Source: Hemileia vastatrix (Eukaryota > Basidiomycota > Pucciniomycetes > Pucciniales > Zaghouaniaceae). Taken from it: DNA of 64,000 nucleotides. Below the pieces are notes generated by a model. The model searched no databases, was not told where the DNA came from, and was given only the letters and a program-made list of their open reading frames with translations. The position numbers and the translations under genes were made by a program. Below, piece after piece: positions 30,370-42,010 of this stretch (position 1 is its first letter; each line of letters starts with the position of its first letter). The stretch is from NCBI GenBank assembly GCA_030280995.1, contig JASXTE010000016.1:8825501-8889500 (forward strand), in the 5' to 3' direction.

Positions 30370-32584
30370 TTTGGCTTACATTTTTAACTCCATTTTTTCC
30401 TTTGAATCTTATACATGCTTAATTCTATACTTTCATGTATAAATTAATCCAAAAAAATTTCTTCATTTTGCTGCCCCATTCTATATAGCTGATCAACTTC
30501 CTGCTGCCTAACTGCTGGATTCCAATTTGGCTCCTCTTTCAAAATTGAACATATAAAAAAATTAATACTTTTGTTCTTAATATGAAATATAAGATTTTGA
30601 GCTCAACATTATATTTACATATTTAGCACACCTGAGATCTATACTCACTCCTGAAGCCTGAATTGTTCCAACCAAAACATGGAAATTTTTATTTAAATGG
30701 ATTTTATGCAAATATTGTCTTGCCTTGTCCTGCTGAGCTCATCTATAAGCTGGGTATACTCAATATTTTGGTCATCTAGATCCATTTTTATTCTATTTTG
30801 AAATATTAGAACATTTTATTTAATAAGCCAACACAATTTTGTATAACAATGCATTATATAATCGCTTACATCTGCAAAAAGTCTGCAAAGTTGGAGAATA
30901 TAACTGCTTTTAGAAAATTTATACCCCTTTCACCAGACAAAAAGTTTTTCAAGTGGCCTATAAGATGATAAATCTTTTCAGAATGATTCCAGGTTAAATC
31001 AAAAGTTGGAGTTTCATCCAGATTTTTGTAGATTGGATGGTTGCAGAATTTTCTTAAAATCATCAGCTCTCTGAGAAACTCAGATGAGTCCCAAGGGAGG
31101 TCAGTGCTTCTGGAGGGCCCATATCGCTCAGTTAATTCTTCTTGAAGCACATCAAGTTTATACCTCCATGGATCTGCTAATTGAAGAGATATCCCCCTTT
31201 GAATCTTTTTTGGAAGAGACAAAATTTCATCCTTTTTTCTACGGAGGCTTATGACTTTCATTAATTGATTGATTGATTTAATAGAATTAGTCTTTCTTTT
31301 TGCAAACCTGGAAAAAGGAAATTCTTCCATAACCATTCTTCTTGCCACTTTTCAATTCTAAGAAAAAATATGAGTCTTTGAAGGTCAGTGGGCCTGTTCT
31401 GAAGTGGAGTTCCAGTCAAGCATAGTCAGTGTTGGGATTCCAAGTCAAATATTGTTTGAGCCCTTTGCAAGTAAGGATTTTTAATGTAGCTAAAAGAATA
31501 TTTATAAAAATGAGTTTTAAGGTTTAGATATAGAAATTGGAACTAACTGAGCTTCATCTAAAGCAACTCTATACCAAAATAGCCTTTTGAGTCACCGGTA
31601 TCTTTTTTGGCTTTGATTTTTTGATATTTTTGGGCTAGCTGTTTTATAGGTCATTAAAACAATAGCAGTGTCCTGTATCTCATTGAAATTTATATTTTGA
31701 CAATCCTTCCCATAAAGAAACTTGAAATGAAGCACATTATTTTCAAAGTGCACACTTATTTCATTGATACAATTTGATAGTGTTGCCAGTAGGCATATAA
31801 TCAGTGTGGCTGAGCTCCGATTAATACCTTCTTAATTATCCTAGACCTGGAATTGTCTTGCTTCACTTTACTTTGCACTAATAAGAGAAAGAGTTGAAAG
31901 TGTCTTTCTCAAACCCATTTTATCAGTGAATATTTACCCATTTCATTCTGGTATTAATTGATTGTTATGAAACTGATCTTTATAGTCATCAAATCCAGCT
32001 CTAAGAAAATAGTTGTCCTGGTTCCTCCACATGATATCCAACTTTTCCTTTTTCATTCCTTCATTGTCAATCATAAAATTCATTTCTTGAATTTGATGTG
32101 TTTTGTGAACTGTTTTGATTCCTTGGATAAGTTGATCAACTTTCCAATCTTGATTACTCTGAGATATTTTGAAAGAGGCTTCAAAAATTACATGTGGGAT
32201 ATTAAAAAATATAGTGGAGTCATAGTTTGGGATTGGAAATAAATTGATTTGAGCAGAATAAAATGCTTCTTTAGCAAGACTTATTAGTGTACTTGATGAA
32301 AAGACGCATCCCCAAAGTTGATAGTGATTACCAAAAACTGGAACCAAGTAAGCATGAAAACAGAATGGCTTCATAGGATTCAAGGCACTTCTTTGGTTTA
32401 AATGGTGAGATCCAGACCCAATTTCACCCAATAGTGGTCCAATGTGTTGACTCTGCACTTGAGAAAGATTACCAACAAGGGCTGGTTTTCTTTCTTCAAA
32501 TAGTCTACAAATATAAACATTCAAATGGCCTTGCTTTAAAATCTTGGGGGTCTGTGAGTTTTGAAATCTTGAAATTACATTCAT
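30370..32584 (-). pseudogene. RAD5/HLTF-like SNF2 helicase, decayed
   Basis: Frame 32584-31943 gives an N-terminal region (VGNLSQVQSQHIGPLLGEIG). Then follow SNF2 blocks in order: motif I as MGLRKTLSTLSLI (31901-31918; GLGKT has become GLRKT), SATLIICLLATLSN, LHFKFLYGKD with TAIVLMTYKT, and DEAH recreated across a GT-AG intron (about 31491-31548) followed by YIKNPYLQRA. Next come LCLTGTPLQNRPTDLQRL, the frame 31348-30866 (LMKVISLRRKKDE, LRELMILRKFCNHPIY) and finally EPNWNPAVRQQEVDQLYRMG (about 30456-30535). A TGA at 31426-31428 replaces a probable arginine, there is a frameshift near 31320, and the ATP-binding lysine loop is altered. It is host-type but dead, possibly a duplicate or one carried by a transposon. 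HLTF/RAD5 proteins act in DNA damage tolerance. Confidence 0.8.
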
Positions 32585-33654
32585 ATAAATTTAATTGATT
32601 GTTATTGAGAACTTTCCAAAACAATTGAGACTTGACATCTTAAGTAAGAATTGTATCTTAAGATAGTGATTGTTAAAAGATAGATTGAATCCATAAATAA
32701 ATAATCAGTTTTGAATAAAACAACAAAATAACTTTTCAGCATCTGCTACGCTAAGCTCATAATTCTTTCACATTAATTATTATTTTCTTTTTAAAAATAT
32801 TGGAATTAAATAAATGATAACTGAAATGAATAATATGGCTTAAAAACAAATCTTGAGCCTATAGAGTAAATTTGGGTTTGTGGAAGAAGAAAACGTTTCT
32901 TAAAAAAAAGGATCTTTTTTGTTACATTATAATCAAAAAATAGAATAATTTCACTCTTATTACACTTATTTATGTTTCTGTCCAATAGTAAAATGATTTA
33001 GGTGGAAGTTCAAAATCCAAATTGAAACTAATATCTAGAACGATGTCTTGATACTAACAAACTATTTGAAATTCTTTGGACATACACTTATGGTGATCTA
33101 AATAATATTAAAATTGATTTGAATTGTATGTTTTTATCAAATATCTATGTAGTCTAATGTAATCATTGAGATACTACAGTTTATCCTTCTGTAACCAGCT
33201 TGGTAAGAAAATATCTGTAGCTCCTCTTAGGCCCAATTTCAGCCAGGCTATCTCAGGAGTCCAGTAAATTGTTATAATAATTTATTGGAATCATATAAGG
33301 GAATAACATTATGTATTTTATGTATTTACAATGAAATATTTTATTGAATAACAAAATTACATAAACATTTTATAAATAAGTAAAATAAATATTATATTTA
33401 TTTTATTTTTAGGTAAATTTTTAATTACAAAAAATTATATTATATTCTATAAAATTATGATGCATTTTGATGTATTTAATAGTAATAAATTAATAAATTA
33501 ATAAATAAATTATTTATCAAATTATATTATAAGTGTTACAATAAATTTAACTTATAATTTAATTACAAATTAATTAATAAAATTTATATATTAAATACAA
33601 TATGTCATATATTATTATCCATATATATTGGAAGCTTTTTTTGACCCTTAATTG
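32585..33654. other. Very AT-rich stretch, no gene seen
   Basis: I see no supportable gene. 33290-33800 is extremely AT-rich with many TTAATTAA/AATTTAT-like words. Confidence 0.5.
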
Positions 33655-34500
33655 TGTCAGAAAAATTATTAAATAAATTAAAACACTTATTTAATATGAT
33701 AATATTTAAATTCTCACTATAAATTAGTAATATAATGAAATTAATTATTTGTTTCAATTAAACTAGTTATTAAATTATTAAGATAGTTAAAACACTTAAT
33801 TAATTTCTCTTTATAACTGAATTAAATTAATTACATAAATTTTGATGTGAAAATAATTTTATTTGTTAAACCCTTTACATGTTATTGTAATACTTGTTTA
33901 GGATATTTTTTTCTCACAGTTCTCAGGTTTCTTACTCATTTGGTTACTCATATTACTAATTACTTGTTTTGGGACTATATTGTGGGAAAAATTATTTACT
34001 TATTCACAGGTTTAAATTGCTGTTTCAACTTTTCTCTTACTTTGTACGTTTTAATTAATTTCTTGTTTCCCATTACAAATACTTTTTTCTATACAATTGA
34101 GGTGTTTCAGAGGTATCCTTACCTATAAAAGGGCCTTGGAATTCTTTTGTGGCAACCATCACTTGCATTACACTACTTACAGTAATTTAAAACATTTCAT
34201 TACTATTATTTCTTTAGCGCTATAAGTCCAAATAAAAATATTAAATAATTTACTATAGGTCTCTTTAAGTTTATTAGTTATCATAATTGTTAGTTAAGTA
34301 GAAATCAATTACTTACTTGATCAATACTTCCCATTAAACTATTTTTTGTCATGTCACTTCTCCCAGCTTTTCGTTGAAGTTTTTGTTAGCTATTTTATTT
34401 CCTTTATTCTTCTTCTATTTTCCTTCCTTTAGTTCTCTCTTCTCCTTCCTCCTTTTCTTTCCTCCTTCTTCTTCTCCTTCTTCTAGACAACCAGCCAATA
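33655..34500 (+). repeat. Presumed 5' LTR of family C Ty3 element
   Basis: It begins TGTCAG like the LTRs of families A and B and is followed by the primer-binding site seen in those families. Its last bases CCAGCCAATA resemble the AGCCTGACA end of family B. A strong TATA box ACCTATAAAAGGGCC lies at 34121-34135, placing transcription start near 34155-34165. A pyrimidine-rich run of TTC/TCC repeats (34420-34485) precedes the end. The 5' border rests only on TGTCAG, and the matching 3' LTR is not in the window. Confidence 0.55.
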
Positions 34501-35195
34501 ATTGGGGGCCTTCCCAAATGACATCAACACTTTTTGACAAATGACACAACACACAGACCACCTAGTGCAAAAAGCCATATTTTATGCCAGGACCTTGTTT
34601 TGAACTTGGGTTCAACCTTTTAGGTTTATAATATATTACTTTGTAATTATTTTAAGGTGCTTTCTCAATCACTATAGTAAGTAAACCTTATCACCTATCA
34701 ACTATATTATTAAATTTTTATTGCAAAAACAGTGCCTTTGCTATTTTGCTGAGTCACTGAGTGTAAGTAATCAAATTTAAAAAAAAAAATTTCTCCTAGT
34801 TGACCATAATAGAGTTATTCTCTTAGTCTTAAAAGAGCATTATTTTCTTAAAGAATTATTAAATAAATTTTTATACAAATTTTGATATTATTGGTTGACC
34901 ATAATAGTACTCAGTGCTTAGTCCCAATATTACCAATAAATTTTTTGGTATTAATTATTTTTGGTTAGCTTCTAAAACCTTTTTTGGTTGGTCTCAAAAT
35001 AATTTTTGTTTAACACTTAATAATAAAATTTGTAATTACATATTTTTTGTATTAAATATTTATTTTTAATTGATTTATAAACTGATTTAGTTTATATTTT
35101 TTATTTTTTAAAAAAATAATTTGAAAATTTTTTATTTTGAAAAATATAAATTCAAATCATTGAATTTAATCCAATTGATTTTTGTTCACAGTTTT
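34501..35195 (+). other. Family C primer-binding site and leader
   Basis: ATTGGGGGCCTTCCC at 34501-34515 is nearly identical to the site after the family B LTR. The following leader of about 680 bp is AT-rich, with a repeated TTGACCATAATAG (34800 and 34895) and no genes. A TTTTTGTTCACAG just before the gag ATG looks like a splice acceptor. Confidence 0.55.
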
Positions 35196-35606
35196 ATGTC
35201 CAGTAGCTTGGCAAGCAGCATGGATAATCTTCATTTTGATGAAATTGATGTGGATGTTGATAATGAATCTGTAGTTTCTTCAAAAATTAACTTACAAAAA
35301 TTTCTCAGCTGACAAAAAACCTTCATATTCTTCAGGAAATAGAAATGTCAAGAGGAGTGGAAAATCCCCCTCATCAAACTACTCTGAAAGAAGTAAAGCC
35401 TCAGATCAATCAGGAAAATCTTCTAAAGAGTATAAAAATAAAAAAGATCACTCTAACACAGCAAATTAACAATTTTTAAACCATATAAAAGAACTGAAGG
35501 CAGAAAACATGAAGTACAAGGCATGAGTAGAAACACTCTGGCAAGAGATGCAGGAGCTCTTAAATTCCAAGCAGGTTCAACCTCCTCCTTTCCCAACCAC
35601 TCAGAC
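35196..35606 (+). pseudogene. Family C gag ORF1, 5' part, interrupted by element B
   Basis: Starts MSSSLASSMDNLHFDEIDVD. A frameshift at about 35311 and stops at about 35468 and 35525 interrupt a Ser/Lys-rich, then helical stretch (HIKELKAENMKYKA, ETLWQEMQELLNSK) ending in a Pro run (VQPPPFPTTQ). There element B is inserted; the sequence resumes at 45305. Overall design matches gag ORF1 of A and B: basic or Ser-rich start, coiled region, Pro/Gln linker, WKWD motif. Confidence 0.65.
35602..35606. repeat. Target-site duplication of B, left copy (CAGAC)
   Basis: CAGAC against CAGCC at 45305-45309, one mismatch. The right copy restores the reading of the host gag frame, so the left copy is the mutated one. 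Confidence 0.6.
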
Positions 35607-37098
35607 TGTCAGCCTGGATATTCCCAGGACTGAGTAAAAAGTACTTATAAGTTATGTTAAACACATGGACTATACATGGGAGTAATAAATTAGAGTACAC
35701 AAATAGTACACATAAGTAAAATTATGATAATATACAAAATATGCCATTATAACGCCTTATATACACGCATATATCCACCTTTTATAAGTCTTATGTACTT
35801 AATATTAAGTTAAAAAATGTAAGGGTAATATTAAGAACCTTTAATATAAGGCTACATAATTTTTGAGTACACTTAAAGCTGTTATTTTCATTGTTTTATG
35901 TAAAAAACAAGAAATGTGCTTTAAATCACTTAAAAGTTGATTATATGCGCTATAAAGTTAATAATATTAAAAATGCACTTTAACCGATCAATTTCTCTTA
36001 AATAGGACTATTGATTTGGCTGATCAAATGCATAAAAATAAGACTTTTCAAATTTTGTGTTTTTATGCCAGAAATGGCTTCTGTGTACTGGCCACATACT
36101 GCCTGCATTATTTCACATGTGAATAGCTTCATTTTAAGAAAAGTTAGCTTTTTCACACTATAATTACCCCAAATTCTATTTCAACTTTTGGGAAACACAC
36201 TAAAATAGGCTACAGGCACTTATTTAGTGTCCTAGCTTAATTATAAATGCATTGACCCTCTTTATATGCACTAATTTCATTTATTACCTAATTCTTGGTG
36301 CTTTAATTCACTACCACGCTTAAATTTGCCTAAATTAGTCAAGGATTTACCTGTGCAAGTGCCTGCCAAGGACTTCATGTAGTTACCCCACATTTCACGC
36401 CCTTTTTTGGGTTTTTTGGTGGTTTCTCAGTCAATTTTGGATATTTTTGAATGGGGATTTCACATAGGATAATTTCATGATTAGCCCCAAAATTTCTAAA
36501 GTTAATCCCCCTTTTTATTTAGTATTTATTTGTCTTAATTATCCTTTTTGGCCTTTTATATTATTGTATAATATGCATATACTCTTTTTTTCTTATTCTT
36601 TATTTTTGATGGATTATCCCTATTACTACAGGATTTTGGCAGGTGATATCATTCTAATTATGTAACTAGTCACTATTTTTGGTTTTGAACTTGTCTATTG
36701 GCTATAAAGAGGCGTCATTAACTGTGTATTGATCTGAAAAATCATAGGGGTCATTTGGGAAGTAATTGTGTATAAAAGGAGGAGGTTTTTGGTCTTATTT
36801 TCTTCATTCTTTATCATTACAATTTAAACATATAACCAATACAATTACAATACATATAAATAGTACCTAAAAAGTCTTTGAATACTATCTGAATTTATTA
36901 AATCTATTTTTCTACCAACTATAAAGATTGTAAGCCATATATAATTAGTGAGATTAGAATTACTGAGACCCTTATATTGAGTTATATTTTAATACTTATT
37001 GGATTTACACTAAAGTATTCATATAGGACCATTAAAATCTTCTATACAACTGACAGTTTAAGCTAGCTCACGTCTCTGTACTTGACCTTAGCCTGACA
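35607..37098 (+). repeat. B 5' LTR
   Basis: 1,492 bp, starting TGTCAGCCTGGATATTCCCA and ending CTTAGCCTGACA. A TATA box TATAAAAGGA at 36771-36780 puts U3 at 35607 to about 36800 and R/U5 at about 36800-37098. The inverted TACACTTAAAG/CTTTAAATCACTTAAAAG-type motifs at 35865-35940 also occur in the right LTR. Confidence 0.9.
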
Positions 37099-37777
37099 AT
37101 TGGGGGCCTTTCCTAAATAATTCTGTTTGTTATCTTCCAGTAAGTAAAAATTCAAAAAAAAGTGGCAACAAGTAAATAAAATCCCTATAGAAATATTTGG
37201 ATGATTACAACAGGTTGGGGTCACTTGCATAGTGATTTCAGAAAAAGAAGCCATGTTATATAATAAAATTGTGATATTTAATCAATAATTTTACCACCAA
37301 TTTAACTTATAATTGTTGTTAGTGGGAATCTGTCAATAGACCAATTAATTTTGTGATCTTTGCAGATATAAATTTTTACCACTAATTAATCATAAAATTG
37401 TTATTAGTGGGAGTCTGTCAATAGACCAATTAAATTTGTGAACTTTTCTGATGATAAACCAATTAAGCTGATTAATTATTTCTTTTAACAGGACTTTTAA
37501 TCTCTTTTTATTAGAATGTAAAATACATTTAATATTTAGAAAGAATCTTACTGACAGATTTTCTTTTTTAAATATAAAAACGCGGCTACATATTCTAGAC
37601 CAGTTAAATAAAGTGACCACATAAAAGCATATTTGACTTTTGGCACTTATAAATTAACTTCATACCTACAAGTAAGCAGTAAAAGTGTCTTCAGTGGTAT
37701 TGATAAATACTGATAAAACTCCTTTTTGAAGTTTCCAGATCTCAAATTTCAATTCTTTGATTAAATTCCATATAAAA
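37099..37777 (+). other. B primer-binding site and leader
   Basis: ATTGGGGGCCTTTCC (37099-37113) directly follows the LTR. The leader of about 680 bp includes a tandem duplication at about 37290-37370 and 37375-37440 sharing TTGTTATTAGTGGGAGTCTG and TCAATAGACCAATTAA. No coding signal. Confidence 0.65.
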
Positions 37778-38314
37778 ATGTGTGACAACAATGATATTGT
37801 GAGTAATAAGGTAAAACCTTACAGCTTAAGACCTAGAGCTGAAAGACCTGTTACAGGAAATTTAAATGGAGTGCCAGGATTTCCCCACAAACAGCAACAC
37901 TCCACAAATGTCTCTGGAGGAAAGGGAAAAACTGTTAAAACAGGTATCAATAAAGAAAACAAGAAATACCTTACAAGAACAAATTTACTCCCTCTCCACT
38001 CTACTGAACACCTTGAAAGTAAGAGTCAACAATATATTGGACCAGAGAAACAATCTGGAGAAAGAGCAGCTCAGGGTTTCATAGAAGTCAATAAAGCTCT
38101 AGTAGAAATAAAGGCTCAACAACCAACAGTGGCACCCAACAGTTCTATAGAAACACCTCCAGCTCAAGAGGAGGACCAAAAAATTACTGTAAGAAAATGG
38201 AAGTGGGATTGGTACGCCCAAAACTACAACAACCCTCAACAGCAGGGCTCCATCAGTTGCCCTTACAGGGGAAGGCCAAGGAGAGGCAGGGGAAATGGAA
38301 TAAGACCTTGGTAA
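37778..38314 (+). CDS. B gag ORF1
   Basis: Starts at MCDNNDIVSNK, which aligns with the MSDPQDIVSEN start of A1 ORF1 and is chosen for that reason over an ATG 21 bases upstream. It has a basic N-terminus, a middle with QGFIEVNKALVEIKAQQP matching QQMNQALTELKGGQP of A1, a Pro/Gln linker and RKWKWDWYAQNY, ending RGRPRRGRGNGIRPW. The terminator is again TGGTAAGT. ORF2 overlaps in the -1 frame as in A1. It could be an RNA-binding Gag part because of the Arg/Gly-rich end. Intact. Confidence 0.7.
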   Translation: MCDNNDIVSNKVKPYSLRPRAERPVTGNLNGVPGFPHKQQHSTNVSGGKGKTVKTGINKENKKYLTRTNLLPLHSTEHLESKSQQYIGPEKQSGERAAQGFIEVNKALVEIKAQQPTVAPNSSIETPPAQEEDQKITVRKWKWDWYAQNYNNPQQQGSISCPYRGRPRRGRGNGIRPW

Positions 38315-40076
38315 GTCATCCATCTTCTCAGGATCAATTATATAATCCTAACAATGAATTACTTATAGGTAATGAAATTTATATAGAGTTAATAGATATG
38401 ATTTATAAGGATTTAAAAAAATACTCATTTGAAAATATCATGTTAAACTTGTCTTTAAATGAGGACAATGTACATAGTTTTATTGACCAACAGGATAATG
38501 CTATAAATATAAAAATGGAACCAAATGAATCAAATCTTGAACCTTATGATGAGTCTTCTGAATTGGAAACAGAAAAATTGAATATTTTCTAAAAGAAAAT
38601 CCAATGGAATCAAAAATAATTAACAAGTTATCATTAAGAATCATAAAATTGGAAGAATTCTCTAGAGAGTCAAACAATAATACAGAAAGTGTATTATTAA
38701 ACCTCACACAATCATTGAGTACAACAGCCAATAGGTTAAAAATTATTGAGAATTAAAATAATGAATTAATCAATTAAAACAAAAGATTTAACTCTGAGAT
38801 TAAAAATTCAAAGAAATTGGAACATTCTCTGAATATTATGGCTATCATAGAGGGATGTGTAAAATTGTCTTTTTCAAATGTGAATGATACCTTAACTCAT
38901 GTACCTGTAATAAAAGATATGTTACAAAGAGTAGAAATTGAAATAGCTTAAATTTTGAAAAATACTGATAAAGTAAAAGATGATACCTCTTATGAGGAAA
39001 GAGTATCAGCTCTTATGAAACACTCTGATAATAAACCAATGGTTGAACATTAACATAGTGTCATGGGCTCTGAGAATATAAAATCTGTAAAGGATGAAAT
39101 AAATGATCATCTTTCTAAAGTAAGTGAATTACTCAATATTCCTCAGGTTAGGGAAGCAAAAACTAGTCAAATTAACTGGTCGAAGCTAGATCAGTACCCT
39201 TCTTTTGATGGGGATTCAAAATCTGATTAGTAACAATTCATTCAAAGAACTGATAACTTAAAATTTTCATACAAATTACCTGATGAAGATATTAAATTAA
39301 AATTGATATCTTTTTTTTTCAGATGTGGCCTTATTATGGTTTGAATCTGTATTGAGTGAGGGAATTAACTACTACTGAAATGAATGGAAGGCACTAATTT
39401 AAAGGAAATTTGGTGGCCCAAAATTTAAAATCACTCAACAAAGATTGTATGAGAAAGCCAGATATAATCCAAATGCTGGGGATAAACCCATGGTATTTTT
39501 AATGAATTTAATAAAAATCATGAAAGCCATGGATTATGATGAGTGTAAAGAAAAAATAATATATAAATTGCCTATATCAGTCAGAGACATTATTGTATCT
39601 AGAACTGAAACCATCAGAGATACTTCTGGGTTTATTAATATATCCAATGAAATATTATTGAACCACAAATATGAAACCAGGTATAATAATTACAAGCAAA
39701 GTGTTGAGGTAGTAAAGCCTACTAAAAATAGGTTACCAGTGTAGAAGAAAAAACTTTGAGCTCCCCTTGTCTCTAAAAGACAAGAAAATAACACTTGCTA
39801 CAAATGTAATCAACCTTGGGCTAAAGGTCATACTTGTAATAAAAGAATAAATGTTATTGAAAACTCACAAGATTCTGAACAAAGTAATCATGAAGATGAA
39901 AAGGAGGAATATAGTGAGGATTGTAAAAGTAACATTTCTTACAGTGATGATGAAAATGAGATATATGTATTAGAACAGGATATTATGTTCCTGAATGATG
40001 CAATACCACATACAGATACATCTTTAACTTCCATTGAAGAAGCTGAAATTATCAAAGTTTTATCTCATGATACTTA
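38197..40076 (+). pseudogene. B gag ORF2: capsid and zinc knuckle, decayed
   Basis: The frame opens as MEVGLVRPKLQQ inside ORF1 (38197-38592) and then breaks up. Recognisable pieces are WSKLDQYPSFDGDSKSD (about 39180), FIQRTDNLKFSYKLPDED (about 39240), the 99-codon frame 39445-39744 (MYEKARYNPNAGDKPMVFLM), and a zinc knuckle CYKCNQPWAKGHTC (about 39800-39840). Many stops lie between. The middle (38600-39160) corresponds to the coiled-coil part of A1 and is very decayed. Confidence 0.75.
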
Positions 40077-41271
40077 AAAAATTACACCTAATATAGCGCC
40101 TGTAATTATATGTGGAAATGAAATTAATTCCATTCTTGACAATGGCGCTGCAGGTAGTGTAGTTTCTATTAATACTTTATTGAAACTAGATAGTAAGTAT
40201 AAAGAAAAACTAGAACCTGTACAGACAAAGAACTGGAGGGGTTTTGGTTCATTATTAAATTCAATTGGAAAATACCAAACAGCTGTATTCTTTAAATATC
40301 ATAATGGATATGTAAGAGCAGTGAGTGAATTTGTGGTAATGGATAATAATAATTGTAGTGATTGGTTTATTATTTGCAATGACTTATTGACAAAAGGTGG
40401 CACCAAACTAGATCCTGCAAATATTTGCTTCACTATAGGTGTAAATGGGAAAAGAAAATTCAATATTTGCTCTGAAAATTCAGTTTACTCCATTGCTTCT
40501 AAAGAAGAACAACTGCAAGGTGGAAGAACCACCTCTGAAGTGTTAGAATTAGAAAATGAAATCCAAAAAGCCTCTTTCCGTCCTCAACTCTCAAAAATTG
40601 AAGAAAACAATATTTTGAGATTGATAAAATCTTGTCCTATGGTATTTGCTCATGGTTCAAATGAACTAGGATTGGTCAAAGACCATGAGATGAATATCTC
40701 TTTAAGTTGTGATTTGGATAATATTTCTGGAAGCTTGAAAAAGAAACCTTACCCAGCTTCTCCTGCAAAAATGAAATACATTGAAGACAACCTAAAAATG
40801 TTGTTAGAAATGGGTATTGTTGAAAAAGTAGATGCAACACCTAAGTATTGTGTTATTTCACCAGTTTTAATCTTTTATGAAAAAGATAAGGCAAGATTAT
40901 GCAGTGATTACAGAGCTCTGAATACATTCACTGTAGATGATATTTACCCTCTATCAAGGATAGCTTCTATCCATGCTACCTTACAAGGAGAAAAATATAT
41001 TTCCTGTCTAGATGGGAACAAAAGTTACAACCAGATTCCTGTGGAAAATAATTCTCAGAATTTCTTACTCATAATCACACACATAAGGATATATAAATAT
41101 GTGAGAATGCCTTTTGGCCCAAAAAATGCGCCTTCAGTCTTCCAAAGATTGATGGATATTATTTTTTATCAGGAAATGATCAAAGTATGGCTTTTAGTTA
41201 ATATTAATGACATCATAGTGTTCTCAAATACATATGATGAACATTTAAATCACCTGAAAAGAGTATTTTAA
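40077..41271 (+). pseudogene. B protease and reverse transcriptase
   Basis: The protease motif reads LDNGAAGS (40136-40160) where A1 has LDTGAAGS, which destroys the DTG active site. The 363-codon frame 40180-41271 covers the second half of the protease (ICNDLLTKGGTKLDPA) and the reverse transcriptase: ARLCSDYRALNTFTVDDIYP, SCLDGNKSYNQIPVE, VRMPFGPKNAPSVFQRLMD. The YIDD box is NIND, so a catalytic aspartate is lost. A stop at 41269-41271 replaces the residue before KMDE. Confidence 0.88.
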
Positions 41272-42010
41272 AAGATGGATGAAATTAATATGACAATTGT
41301 ATTGAAAAAATGTAAGTTGGGGTTTCAATCCTTGAAAGTACTTGGACATTTTGTATCAAGATTGCTAATTTTGTTTTGACCAGAACAAAGTGGCAGCAAT
41401 AAAAAACATTAGTATACCTAAGAATGTGAAAGATGTTCAAAGTTTTTTAGGTATGTGGATATTATAGGCAGTATATAAAAAACTACCAATCAATTGCAGC
41501 CCCTTTAAAAACATTAATCAGGAAAAGTGAAGCTTTCGTTCAGAATAATGAAAGAAAACACACCTTTGATAAATTGAAGGAGTGTTTAATGTCAGCTCCA
41601 ATATTGGGACTGCCAGATTTTAACCTACCTTTTATCTTGTACACTGATGCAAGCTTTATAGGGTTAGGTGCTGCCTTACAGCAAAAACAGATAATAAATG
41701 GGAAATTATCTGAAGTAGTTATCTGTTATATATCCAGAACCGTATAAAAGACAGAGTAAAGTATGGTGCCACCCAACTGGAATGTTTAGCCATTTTTTGG
41801 GCCCTAGAGAAACTTCATTACTATCTGGAAGACCAGAAGTTTGAATTAATAACAGATTTCAGTGCAGTGAAATCATTACTAAACATGAAAACACCTAATA
41901 GGCACATGTTTAGATGGAAACTAGCTGTACATGAGTACAGAGGAAGAATAAAAATCACTCATAGAGCAGAAATATTGCATTCTAATGTGGATTTATTATC
42001 CAGAAGAACT
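41272..42010 (+). pseudogene. B RT connection and RNase H
   Basis: Frames are scrambled near 41350-41460: the GHIVSGLQI block is shifted and one base is missing in the CGYYRQY block. RNase H follows, with LYTDASFIGLGAAL (about 41638), QLECLA (about 41777) and ITDFSAVKSLLNMKTPNRH (about 41850), keeping the three acidic residues but in different frames, with stops near 41747. Confidence 0.8.

Noticed and set aside
31958..32242. 94-codon plus-strand frame
   Set aside because: Antisense to the better supported SNF2-like N-terminal frame on the minus strand.
33847..34128. 93-codon plus-strand frame
   Set aside because: Low-complexity hydrophobic translation of AT-rich DNA that covers the U3/TATA part of the family C LTR; no motif.
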